Assembly: GCA_030247855.1 (NCBI GenBank)
Contig: JAPDRN010000123.1
Location: 1 to 64,000 of the forward strand
Origin: Knufia peltigerae
Taxonomy: Eukaryota; Ascomycota; Eurotiomycetes; Chaetothyriales; Trichomeriaceae
Reading direction: 5' to 3'
DNA length: 64,000 nucleotides
The notes below the pieces were generated by a model. The model did not search any database. It was not told the origin of the DNA and saw nothing but the letters and a program-made list of their open reading frames with translations. Within the stretch, counting starts at the first letter, position 1; the number at the start of each line of letters is the position of its first letter. Both the position numbers and the translations under genes were made by a program. Of this stretch, positions 56,158 through 64,000 are shown piece by piece.

Positions 56158-57480
56158 ATGGTTCCACCTGTCGCTCCTGTGCCGCCGGTCGCTGTAGGCA
56201 ATGATCGAAATAAGGCATCGATGGCATCTTTTGAACCACCCTCGAGCACTGCTCCCATGGATCGCGCGCTCTCGTCTCTCTTCACACCTCTCAAGATTGG
56301 TAACGGCCGCATCACACTGTCTCACAGAGTCGTAATGGCACCCATGACCCGCAACCGTGGGGTTCCTCTGTACCTCAGCAGACCCAACCGTGCTTGGGGC
56401 CATGATGGGCTCGGCGTCACATACTACTCGCAGCGAACGACACCTGGTGGTCTGATCATCACGGAAGGCATCTACCCGACCGTCGAAGCTTCGGCATCCC
56501 CTTGCGTGCCAGGTCTTTTCCTCCCAGAACAGGTGCCTGGCTGGAAGTCCGTCGTGGATGCCGTGCATCAGAGAGGCGGCTACATCTACGCGCAACTATG
56601 GCATGCCGGTCGATCGTGTCTGCCACATTTTACCGGCCATGCAGCAATGTGCCCGAGCGCCACGCCGTTCGAGGGAGACCACAAGTCGCGGTACGCACCC
56701 CCGGGTGACGACAGCGGGTCTCCGGGAAACGGTCAAGGCATCAAGATGAGTGCCTTTCCACCAAAGGCCATGACACACGACGACATCAACCGGACGATAC
56801 AAGCTTATGTTGACTCGGCAAAACGGGCCATCCTCGATTGTGGCTTTGACGGCATTGAGGTCCACGGCGGTAATGGGTACCTGGTCGAGCAGTTTCTCAG
56901 CACCAACATCAACAAGCGAACAGATGAATACGGAGCCACAGTAGAAGGGTACTGCCGCTTCCCGCTGAAGCTGATGCAGGTTCTGGCAGAAGCAGTCGGA
57001 GGCGATAGAGTGGCTATTCGCTTGTCACCTTTCGGCCTCTTTTTGCAGTCTCACGGAGGACAAAGGATGGAGATATGGTCACATTTGTGCAGGAGCCTCA
57101 AAGAGACCATCCCGACCATGTCCTATATCCACTTCATCGAGCCTCGATTCGAGCAAATCATGGACACCACCTCCAAAGAGGCACATTTGAAGGCCATGGG
57201 ATTGGGACCAAATGTCAGCCTTGTCCCTTTCCGCGAGATCATGAAAGACACGCCGTTCTTCGTGTCTGGCGGCTACAACGACACGAACGTCTGGAATGTA
57301 ATCGACTCGGGTGCAGCCGATGCGGTCAGCATAGGGCGCTATTTCACCTCCAATCCCGATCTCGTCCATCGACTGAAGCACGGGAGAGAGCTGGCGAGGT
57401 ATGAGCGAGACCGGTTCTATTGGGTCCCGTTTGACACGCGAGCACGAGGGTATACAGACTATCCTGCTTCAACAGAATAG
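56158..57480 (+). CDS. Old Yellow Enzyme-type NADH:flavin oxidoreductase (ene-reductase)
   Basis: A single exon of 440 residues. It is an FMN enzyme that reduces activated C=C bonds with NAD(P)H. The beta-barrel is readable: LFTPLKIGN, VVMAPMTRNR (61-67), YSQRTTPGGLIITEG, AQLWHAGR, the His236/Asn239 pair in EVHGGNGYLVEQF that binds the substrate carbonyl, NKRTDEYGA, and the phosphate-binding end FVSGGYNDTN and DAVSIGRYFTSNPDL. The first ~35 residues are an extra Pro/Ser-rich leader. Starts at residue 22 (MASFEPP) or 34 (MDRALSSL) are possible. In the Aspergillus hxn cluster an OYE-type enzyme (HxnT) reduces the hydroxypyridine ring. Context makes a related job plausible here. Confidence 0.93.
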   Translation: MVPPVAPVPPVAVGNDRNKASMASFEPPSSTAPMDRALSSLFTPLKIGNGRITLSHRVVMAPMTRNRGVPLYLSRPNRAWGHDGLGVTYYSQRTTPGGLIITEGIYPTVEASASPCVPGLFLPEQVPGWKSVVDAVHQRGGYIYAQLWHAGRSCLPHFTGHAAMCPSATPFEGDHKSRYAPPGDDSGSPGNGQGIKMSAFPPKAMTHDDINRTIQAYVDSAKRAILDCGFDGIEVHGGNGYLVEQFLSTNINKRTDEYGATVEGYCRFPLKLMQVLAEAVGGDRVAIRLSPFGLFLQSHGGQRMEIWSHLCRSLKETIPTMSYIHFIEPRFEQIMDTTSKEAHLKAMGLGPNVSLVPFREIMKDTPFFVSGGYNDTNVWNVIDSGAADAVSIGRYFTSNPDLVHRLKHGRELARYERDRFYWVPFDTRARGYTDYPASTE

Positions 57481-58090
57481 ATTGTACAGTTATACCGGTG
57501 TCATTACAAACCCCGCTCTGACCCCCCCCCCCCGGTAGGCACCCTAGACCTAGGTACCTGTATACGGAGTATTCGAATCTTGTACGGAGTACGAGGTATC
57601 TCCAACAACCGCGGCGGCCTAAACCACCCACGATGTAATATCCAGGAGCTAAACTTCAATAGGCAATCGCCGAACACATACCTCCTCCACCTTTATCAAG
57701 AAGTCAACATTTGTCAAAAACTGGGGCATTTGCGGACAAGTCCAACGAACATGTTGGAGATTGTTGCTCGGCTTATGGCCGCTGGGCACCAGATCGTGAA
57801 TTGAACTGCCGTATATCTCTCTTTGGACGGAAGCCTAACTCTCTGAGACGCGGGAAGCTTTTTGAAGAACTCCGAGGCGTCTTGCTCACAGTTTGAACAT
57901 TTTGCCGACGACGACAACGGCAGGCAATACTTGTTGTAGTCATCTCTGCTCACCTAGCACCTTCAAAGTTCACACAGTAAATCACCAGTGACCACCGACC
58001 AAGGCAGGTTTTTCAACTTTTGTCCATCTTCATTCGTCCTTGACACCCACACACAACTCCCAGCCCCTGGCCCCCTTCCAACCAAATACA
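57481..58090. other. intergenic with poly-C tract and two TACGGAGTA motifs
   Basis: A run of 12 C at about 57522-57533 lies just after the ene-reductase stop. TACGGAGTA occurs twice, at 57563-57571 and 57583-57591. The remainder is the promoter of deacetylase-fold gene B. No coding sequence recognised. Confidence 0.6.
57563..57591. repeat. paired TACGGAGTA motif
   Basis: Two exact copies spaced 20 bases start to start. The second sits in an 11-base palindrome-like GTACGGAGTAC. Confidence 0.7.
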
Positions 58091-59107
58091 ATGTCCACTC
58101 CCGCCCCTTATACCTGGGACCCCCACCACGACTTCCCCCGTGACCTCACGGGCTATGGGGCCGACCCGCCACCGGCCCCCTGGCCCTCCTCGGCCCTCCT
58201 CGCCCTCTCCTTCGTGATCAACTACGAAGAAGGCGGCGAGCACTGTGTCCTCAACGGCGACGCGACGTCCGAAGCGTCGCTCTGGGAGTCCGCGGGCCGC
58301 TACCCGCCGCGCCAACAGGCCCGCGCCGTCAACGTGGAGAGCGACTACGAGTACGGGTCGAGGGTCGGGGTGTGGCGGATCATGAAGTTGTTCGAGAAGC
58401 ACGGGATGAAGTGGACGCTGTACGCGGTGGGCAAGGCGGTCGAGGCGAACCCCGAGGTGGCGTTGCGGACGAAGAGGGCCGGCGGCGAGGTGGCGAGCCA
58501 CTGTTACCGGTGGGTGAACTACGAGGACATGGACGCCGCGAAGGAAAAGGACATGATCCGGGCCGGGCTGGAGAGCCTGAGGGACGTGACGGGGGAGTAC
58601 CCCGTGGGCTGGTACTACGGGCGGCTGAGCAGTAGGAGCAAGGCGCTGGTGTGGGACGTCTACGACGAGATGGGGATCCCGTTGCACTGGCAGAGCGACA
58701 GCTACGGCGACGACATTCCGTACTGGGTGGACGTGCCGGCCGAGGGGAAGATGATCGAGCAAGGGAAGCGGAAGGAGGAGGACGCGAAGGGGATGTTGAT
58801 GGTGCCGTACACGTACGACGTGAATGATTTCAAGTTCCACACGCCGACGGGGTTCGGGGGCCCAGGGGACTTTTTCACGCACTTGAAGAATGCCTTTGAC
58901 GTCTTGTACGAAGAGGGCCAGGAGGGAACGCCCAAGATGATGACGGTGGGACTGCATTGTCGCATCATCGGCAAGCCCGGCAGATTCGCCGAGTTGAAGA
59001 GGTTCTGTGAGTACGTGGCGACCAAGGACCGCGTCTGGGTCTGCACGAGAGGTGAGATTGCAAAGTGCTGGAGGGAGAACAGGCCGTACAAGGTCGGAAA
59101 GATATAG
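58091..59107 (+). CDS. PuuE-type polysaccharide-deacetylase-fold hydrolase, copy B
   Basis: A single exon of 338 residues. I chose the ATG at 58091 (MSTPAPYTWDPHHDFPRDLTG) because the frame upstream opens only with a non-ATG codon. It is homologous to copy A throughout: LALSFVINYEEGGEHC, DYEYGSRVGVWR, PVGWYYGRLSSRSKAL, DDIPYWVDVP, VGLHCRIIGKPGRFAEL, and VWVCTRGEIAKCW. Where A has GHEIATHGLRW, B has GGEVASHCYRW, so the Gly after the metal-binding His is Cys. Copy B lacks all introns of copy A and has very GC-rich third positions, unlike A. This could mean an older paralogue, retroposition or separate acquisition. The substrate is probably a cyclic amide/imide, inferred. Confidence 0.9.
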   Translation: MSTPAPYTWDPHHDFPRDLTGYGADPPPAPWPSSALLALSFVINYEEGGEHCVLNGDATSEASLWESAGRYPPRQQARAVNVESDYEYGSRVGVWRIMKLFEKHGMKWTLYAVGKAVEANPEVALRTKRAGGEVASHCYRWVNYEDMDAAKEKDMIRAGLESLRDVTGEYPVGWYYGRLSSRSKALVWDVYDEMGIPLHWQSDSYGDDIPYWVDVPAEGKMIEQGKRKEEDAKGMLMVPYTYDVNDFKFHTPTGFGGPGDFFTHLKNAFDVLYEEGQEGTPKMMTVGLHCRIIGKPGRFAELKRFCEYVATKDRVWVCTRGEIAKCWRENRPYKVGKI

Positions 59108-59460
59108 ATGGGCCTTCTAGCCTTCTATAACATCGTGGACAAAGGTACCAAAACAACAAAGGCGACATTGCCATGGGCAATTGGTGGCTGAACGTAGGAA
59201 GCGCGAATGACGAAATCCATGGACATCTAGGCACAGCACCTGAGGCTAAAGTGTACATATCTATCGATGGGCGAAATCGAGGGCATCCAACCTTATGTTG
59301 GAAGTCTAATGGTTTTCTTTTCCCCTTCCATGTATGTAATTCGACAGCAGACAGACGCATTCACCGTCAAGTACTTAGATAACGGTCAAACCCACCTCAG
59401 TCTCCTTGAATGCAGAGGCTGCGACTCAGAGTCGGACAGACAAGAGTCTGGGCGAGTTCC
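59108..59460. other. intergenic
   Basis: 350 bases between copy B and the acyl-CoA oxidase relic. It may contain further decayed oxidase sequence, but none is recognisable. Confidence 0.4.
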
Positions 59461-60170
59461 CGGTGAGCAGGAGGTCACCACCGAAGTTCCCAAAGCTTGA
59501 TGATGGCAACCAGATTGTCCTAGCGTTCCAATGGCGAGCCTCGTGGCTTGCGTAGAAAGCTTATGAGGCTCGGTAAGAACAGAAAAACTCATGGAACAGC
59601 CTGCTGAGCACGCTACACAAGCTGAGTCGAGGTAAGTTGTATGATTCGCATGTCCTTGCGGGTATTGACGTTATTGCAGCATGCTCGCAATCCATGCTGG
59701 TCGAAAACTTCCACGAAGCGGTTTCTAAAGCCGAGATGAGGCGTCAGGAGACAGAGGTACTTCGAGCACTGTTCCGGCTCTTCGCGCTGTACACGATAGA
59801 CGCAGAGGCGCGTGAATTCCAGAGCTCTGGCGTTGTCTCTTCATAGATGCTGGACGGGTTGCCAGACCAAATCTATGGGTTGATGCAGCAGATCCGACCT
59901 CATGCCGTCCGACTGGTGGATTCATTTGCTTCGCCTGACTATCTCCTTGACAGGTAAGAGAATCAATTGACAACAAACAACCAGAACTGACTAACCTAGT
60001 GCCTTGCGCCGCCACGATGGAGGAGTGTACGAAGACTTGTTCTATCGTGCTCATGTGATCAACCCTCTCAAAGAGCTAGTGGTGAATCCAGACTACCGCA
60101 GTAATGAGGTCGTGGTGGACGGAGAGGGCGTAGATAGGATACTTGCAAAGCTTCAGGGAGATCAGTCTAG
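59461..60170 (+). pseudogene. Acyl-CoA oxidase C-terminal fragment, decayed
   Basis: One frame reads as the C-terminal part of peroxisomal acyl-CoA oxidase: KLDDGNQIVLAFQWRASWLA, KAYEAR, NSLLSTLHKLSR, SQSMLVENFHEAVSKAE, LFRLFALYTIDAEAREF, IRPHAVRLVDSFASPDYLLD, ALRRHDGGVYEDLFYRAH and NPDYRS. Three in-frame stops interrupt it, at 59553-59555 (TAG), 59574-59576 (TAA) and 59844-59846 (TAG). Two introns are still recognisable, 59632-59679 and 59954-59999, with intact GT-AG ends that keep frame. The FAD-binding N-terminal two-thirds are absent. It is therefore a truncated relic of a once-spliced gene. It lies tail-to-tail against the regulator gene ending at 60198. Confidence 0.8.
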
Positions 60171-60197
60171 TGTAACTAAGAGGTCGAAATTTCTGGG

Positions 60198-62282
60198 TTA
60201 TTCAGGGAATAATCCCAAATCATCGACCCACATCCGCATCCAAGTATTCTCCTGGAAATGATTCGTCAAGACAGGCGAAAAGCCATCGCCGAAGTCGGCT
60301 ATCGTAGGCAGTGCCATCGGGTCGTTGTCAAATATCGGTTGCTTATCTAGATGATCATCCATAACCATGCCGTTCAGATCTGGTGTTGGGTACACTTGCT
60401 GTATTTCAGTCTGCTCTGTGTCGGGAAGAGAAGCCTCCACCGAGGTATTCAGGATAGTGCTGATATTTTGCAGATTCTGTATGGCTGGCGTGCCATAGAG
60501 TCCGCCGAGCATTTCGGTGGCAGCGGCCAACGAAGCCTGATCGTGAATCGCCTCTTGGGTCCGGGTTGTTTTTGAGCCTGCATGGTCGTCGGAATTAATG
60601 GCCTTCCTGATCGCACGCACGTTCCGTACATTGTTCGCTGCCGCCGGTCGAGCGCCACCGAGCTTATCAAGGAAGCCCTCTATCAAGTCCAAGGCGACGT
60701 CAGCTTCAGCCCTCAGTCCTGCTACACGCAACGTGGATAGGTGGGGGATAGCCGCTACCATCCCATAGAAAGAGAAGGGCGATGCCAGGTAGCGTGTATC
60801 TTCCCGCAAGTGAATGGCTTGTAGAATTCTGAACATCAGGTTTGAAGCCGAAATGCTCGCTGCATTCTCAGGGGCAATGGCGAAGACTGATCGAGGCCGA
60901 TAAAAGACCAAGATCGTGGTCAGTAACGGAGCATGCAATTGAGCTATTTCGAAGTCGTAGGGCCGCTGCCAGCCGTCCGGATCTTGCAAGCGCAGAGCGT
61001 CAGGAAGGTTTTGGCAAAAGTTAACTAGTCTCTGCAAGATTTGACTGCGTTCCGTAGCTGGCTGCTTGTCCTTGGTCAGGAAATTGCAGAGGTCGTAAAG
61101 GAGACACGTAATTTCCTGGTACGCCACAAAAATGTAGGCGCGAACATGTGTAGGATCGTCGAAATCATTGACCGATGGTTGTTCCATGGTGCTATCTGCC
61201 GGGTTGAGCATACGGGGACGTCCGTGGGCCGTAGCCATCAAACTATCCCTAATGAACAAAGTCCACCAGATTCGTCGTCGGAGGCCAAAATCTTCCTTAT
61301 TTATATCAGGCTGCCGCTGGAGACCGATCTGCTGTGCAATGCCGAGGGCACAGCTTTCCCAATAACGAGCTGTATCAGTGGAGATGTCTCGTGGCGCGGC
61401 TGGAGTGTAGAACTGCATTAGGCACATTGATGCTATGATGTTCAGTGGATTTCTCTCGTAACCAGTGTTGATTAACGCCTTCACGCGCTGGTAGTAAGCG
61501 TCTTGTGTCGCCTTATTGACGGTCTCTGGGCGCATAAGCGATCCCACTAGCAGGACAGCCTGCAATAGGAGGAGCGAACCCTCGCCATCAGATGATGATG
61601 ATCCTAGTGATTTGACATCGACTATTGGCATCCACGGCCATGCTTTGTCAACAAATGCTTCCAACAGGCTTTGGCGAAGAGGGAGCTCTGGGAGGTCGAA
61701 AGCATGGTACAAATGCAGGACTTGTAACTCTGTGGCTGATAGTTTGTGCTGGCGGACTGGCTGATCTTCGTTGGAGTGATCAATATTGGGGAAGTCATCG
61801 CCTAAGATGGCAGATCGGGACATATAGCTAGCATTATGAAACTCATCGTGGGAGGACCGCTGGGCATTCGCGGTTGTTCCTGGGCTGCTGGCCAGCGAAT
61901 TCTGGCGACCGATGAACAGCAAAGGGGCAGAGACATCCTTATTGTCATCCAGATGCTGGGAAGGGCCTCGTGGAATCGGTACGGGTTGATTGCTTCGACC
62001 ACTTGTGGTATTGCCGTTGCGCTGCTTCTGCTTCTGAGTTTGCTCCTGTCGTTGTGGCTCAGGTTGCTGGGCAGGCGATGGCCTGTTTGGTCCAGGGTGG
62101 TCTGCTGCTTTGCGTTTTCGATTCCTTGAGCGGCACTCCACACCGTGTGTCAGACAGTTGCGGCAAGGTTCGATGCCAGTCTGGTCACATTTGACCTTCC
62201 GGGAGTAGCATGCCTCGCAAGCTTTTGGCTGTGACTGCTGCGACCGTGAAGCTGGGTCATAAGTGTGAAAAGTTGTGGCCAT
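60198..62282 (-). CDS. Zn2Cys6 transcription factor with fungal MHR domain
   Basis: A single exon; 694 residues from the ATG at 62282 (MATTFHTYDP). An alternative ATG at 62312 adds ten residues. The binuclear cluster is CX2CX6CX7CX2CX6C at residues 22-50, followed by a basic RSRNRKRKA linker and a Gln-rich stretch. The middle homology region has the usual LLLQAVLLVGSLMRPE, RYWESCALGIAQQIGLQR and RRRIWWTLFIRDSLMATAHGRPRML motifs. It is nuclear and binds CGG-type half sites by family. It lies at the end of the amidase/imide hydrolase/ene-reductase group and is the obvious candidate for its pathway-specific activator. That link is inference from position only. Confidence 0.93.
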   Translation of the reverse strand: MATTFHTYDPASRSQQSQPKACEACYSRKVKCDQTGIEPCRNCLTHGVECRSRNRKRKAADHPGPNRPSPAQQPEPQRQEQTQKQKQRNGNTTSGRSNQPVPIPRGPSQHLDDNKDVSAPLLFIGRQNSLASSPGTTANAQRSSHDEFHNASYMSRSAILGDDFPNIDHSNEDQPVRQHKLSATELQVLHLYHAFDLPELPLRQSLLEAFVDKAWPWMPIVDVKSLGSSSSDGEGSLLLLQAVLLVGSLMRPETVNKATQDAYYQRVKALINTGYERNPLNIIASMCLMQFYTPAAPRDISTDTARYWESCALGIAQQIGLQRQPDINKEDFGLRRRIWWTLFIRDSLMATAHGRPRMLNPADSTMEQPSVNDFDDPTHVRAYIFVAYQEITCLLYDLCNFLTKDKQPATERSQILQRLVNFCQNLPDALRLQDPDGWQRPYDFEIAQLHAPLLTTILVFYRPRSVFAIAPENAASISASNLMFRILQAIHLREDTRYLASPFSFYGMVAAIPHLSTLRVAGLRAEADVALDLIEGFLDKLGGARPAAANNVRNVRAIRKAINSDDHAGSKTTRTQEAIHDQASLAAATEMLGGLYGTPAIQNLQNISTILNTSVEASLPDTEQTEIQQVYPTPDLNGMVMDDHLDKQPIFDNDPMALPTIADFGDGFSPVLTNHFQENTWMRMWVDDLGLFPE

Positions 62283-64000
62283 TTCGGTCGAACATACAAG
62301 AATTAGGCTCATCCCCAAGGATCGACCGAAGTGACTGCATGGAAGGAAGAGCGCCAAGTGTCTAGCCTGATCATGTACTATAGCACTGGTCGGAAGGGAT
62401 TGGTTCTCGGACGAGACTCTGCTGTCCGTATAGAGGACTCGAATCTAACCTGACTCCGAATGTCTTGCCTTGTTGGGTGACTGAGAGAATTGATTGGCGC
62501 AGCCACTGCGTCGTGGTCGGAATTGACTTCAAGGCAACGGATTGGCGATATATCATCTGAGCAAGCACAAGGTTGATCGTCCCAACGATGTCGACGCTCA
62601 CGGGTGATTTGCTCAAGGGTCAGATGTGGCGGCAGCATCGACCGAGGTCTGTGATAAGGCATGCTTGGAGCTGTGGGGGGGCGGGATCTTTTCCTGGCAG
62701 TACGGAGTAACCCTACAGTACTGTACATGTACGCTACCTTGCAGGTTGGCAAACACGCGTACGGGTACATGTACTGTATGTGTAGTGTCTAGACCTTTCC
62801 CCGGTTGAGGATCCCTGTTTCGGCCCTTCGAGGCTGCGCAGCGAAAGCTCATAGAGATGGCCATTGCCGCTCCGCCATGTGCAGCTTGATCCTCACCCTT
62901 GACGAAGTAGACTGGCCTGTGAACGTCTCTGTGACGGGACCAAGCCAGGATTATATGGCACAATGATCCGCCATCCCTGACCTCATCTTCCTCCCCATCT
63001 CATCTACGCAAACAATGGCAATGTATCCCAGTCGAGTTGCATATGACCATCGTCAATTGTTCCGCAGACGAGATCACCAGTAGCATCCTATCTTGCCCAC
63101 CCCAGTCCGCGACCTCGGGACCACTTCATGTTGACCACTTCATGTTCACCGGTCACGGACACAATCATTCGCCAAACATGTTTACCCTTGGTCGTATCAC
63201 ATTGAGCTGCACTCGGAACTGGGCATTAAGGCATGTACTCATTGCGTTGCGATGCTCTCATCTCATCCCGTGTCAACCCTGCATATAAAAATTCAACACG
63301 GGATTCTAGATTCGCAATGCTTCGAATGATTTCAAGGTGAGTGGCCTGTCTCGTGGGAATAATTTTTTGGTGAAGGCATTCGCTCCATCTTCTCTTGTCC
63401 TTGGCACATAACAATTCCAACCCCAAGTCACTCGCTAGGCTTCTTCTCTGGTCCTTCTATTCCTTCTTCTTTTTCTCAGTCGTTAGCAGCCATTGTTCCT
63501 TCTGCACAGCTGCTTCAGCTTCAAAATGACTTAAACAAGCTCACAAACAATGGCATCAGTATCTAGTAAGTGTAGCGACAGCCTAAACAACAACGCGCTC
63601 GCCATTTTCACCTATAGAGGCGCGTAGTATCTCCTTCTGGGCGATGGACCTAAAGACCTCATGTATCACCTTGTATCTTGACCAACGGATATCACTATTT
63701 TCAAGTCTTTACAGAGTATGTTACTGTTCACCAGTGTCATGGGTTGACCCATACAGCAGCAGGGTGAGGCCATTCTTTCAGCAGGCCGGCCTTCGACTTA
63801 GTAGGTATCGTGGATAGAGGTAGGTATCCGATATTAGCAGGCTTCTTCGTAACGGTCCCTCTTAAAGGTCGCGGGAATTTAAGGATTGAAAGATATCGTC
63901 AAGTCTGAGAAAGAATAGGATTATAGAAGCATGATTATACAGTATTCTTCGAGTGCTTAGGTAGAAGCATCAATCGAAAACCTACCTTTAAAAGACTCTG
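62283..64000. other. right end of window, no firm gene
   Basis: The promoter of the Zn2Cys6 gene followed by 1.5 kb without a recognisable protein. A TACGGAGTA motif lies at 62701-62709. Around 63420-63540 there is a pyrimidine-rich stretch like a fungal 5' leader, followed by a possible small spliced frame listed separately. Confidence 0.4.
63550..63817 (+). CDS. possible small two-exon gene, unrecognised
   Basis: ATG at 63550 (MASVS), GTAAGT donor at 63566, TATAG acceptor at 63617, then an open frame to TAG at 63815-63817; about 71 residues. The CT-rich leader and a good donor are the only support. The predicted protein matches nothing I know. Confidence 0.2.

Noticed and set aside
57522..57533. 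Poly-C run as a possible telomere-like or structural element
   Set aside because: A single 12-base homopolymer without a G-rich partner or repeats; more likely ordinary slippage sequence.
58013..58957. A 314-codon minus-strand frame opposite deacetylase-fold gene B
   Set aside because: It is the shadow of a very GC-rich plus-strand gene, where stops are rare in all frames. Only the plus-strand product matches a family.

Overview
The window looks like a chromosome arm segment of a filamentous ascomycete. Genes carry short 45-70 nt spliceosomal introns with GTAAGT/GTATGT-type donors, CTAAC/CTGAC-like branch points and CAG/TAG acceptors. The gene content is Pezizomycotina-specific: a DUF2417 membrane protein, a Clr5-domain protein, a Cps1/DIP2-type protein, a DUF7732-like secreted protein and a Zn2Cys6-MHR regulator. 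Gene style and the dispersed TACTCCGTA/TACGGAGTA motif suggest Eurotiomycetes, possibly black-yeast relatives (Chaetothyriales). That placement is inference. I saw no rRNA, tRNA, CRISPR array or intact transposon.

Layout. 0.5-31.8 kb is mostly housekeeping: a Ser-rich protein often labelled 'polycystin', a CCDC25/Jlp2 protein, cAMP phosphodiesterase, Npl4, a DUF2417 protein, protein phosphatase methylesterase Ppe1, the ribosome-biogenesis helicase Drs1, adenine phosphoribosyltransferase, a 1975-residue DIP2/Cps1 protein and a zinc alcohol dehydrogenase. 32-40 kb is more accessory: a 955-residue glycine-rich/coiled-coil protein of unknown function, a Clr5-domain protein and a DUF1152 protein with an unrecognised N-terminal region. 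40.4-49.8 kb returns to conserved genes, several mitochondrial: a RidA/Mmf1 deaminase, a quinone oxidoreductase-like protein, an unknown protein with four Cys-Pro motifs, Mss51, a secreted DUF7732-like protein and complex I subunit NDUFB8. 50.4-62.3 kb is a catabolic-looking cluster: amino-acid-type transporter, amidase, two PuuE/cyclic-imide-hydrolase-type deacetylase-fold proteins, an Old Yellow Enzyme reductase and a Zn2Cys6 regulator, with a decayed acyl-CoA oxidase fragment inside it.

The most notable items are a frame-perfect one-nucleotide exon in the CCDC25 gene and the 50-62 kb cluster. The cluster's ene-reductase + cyclic-imide hydrolase + amidase set matches the late steps of the fungal nicotinate (hxn) pathway, but without the early hydroxylases and with duplicated imide hydrolases. 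All exon boundaries were worked out by eye from reading frame, splice consensus and remembered family sequences. None is supported by transcript data.
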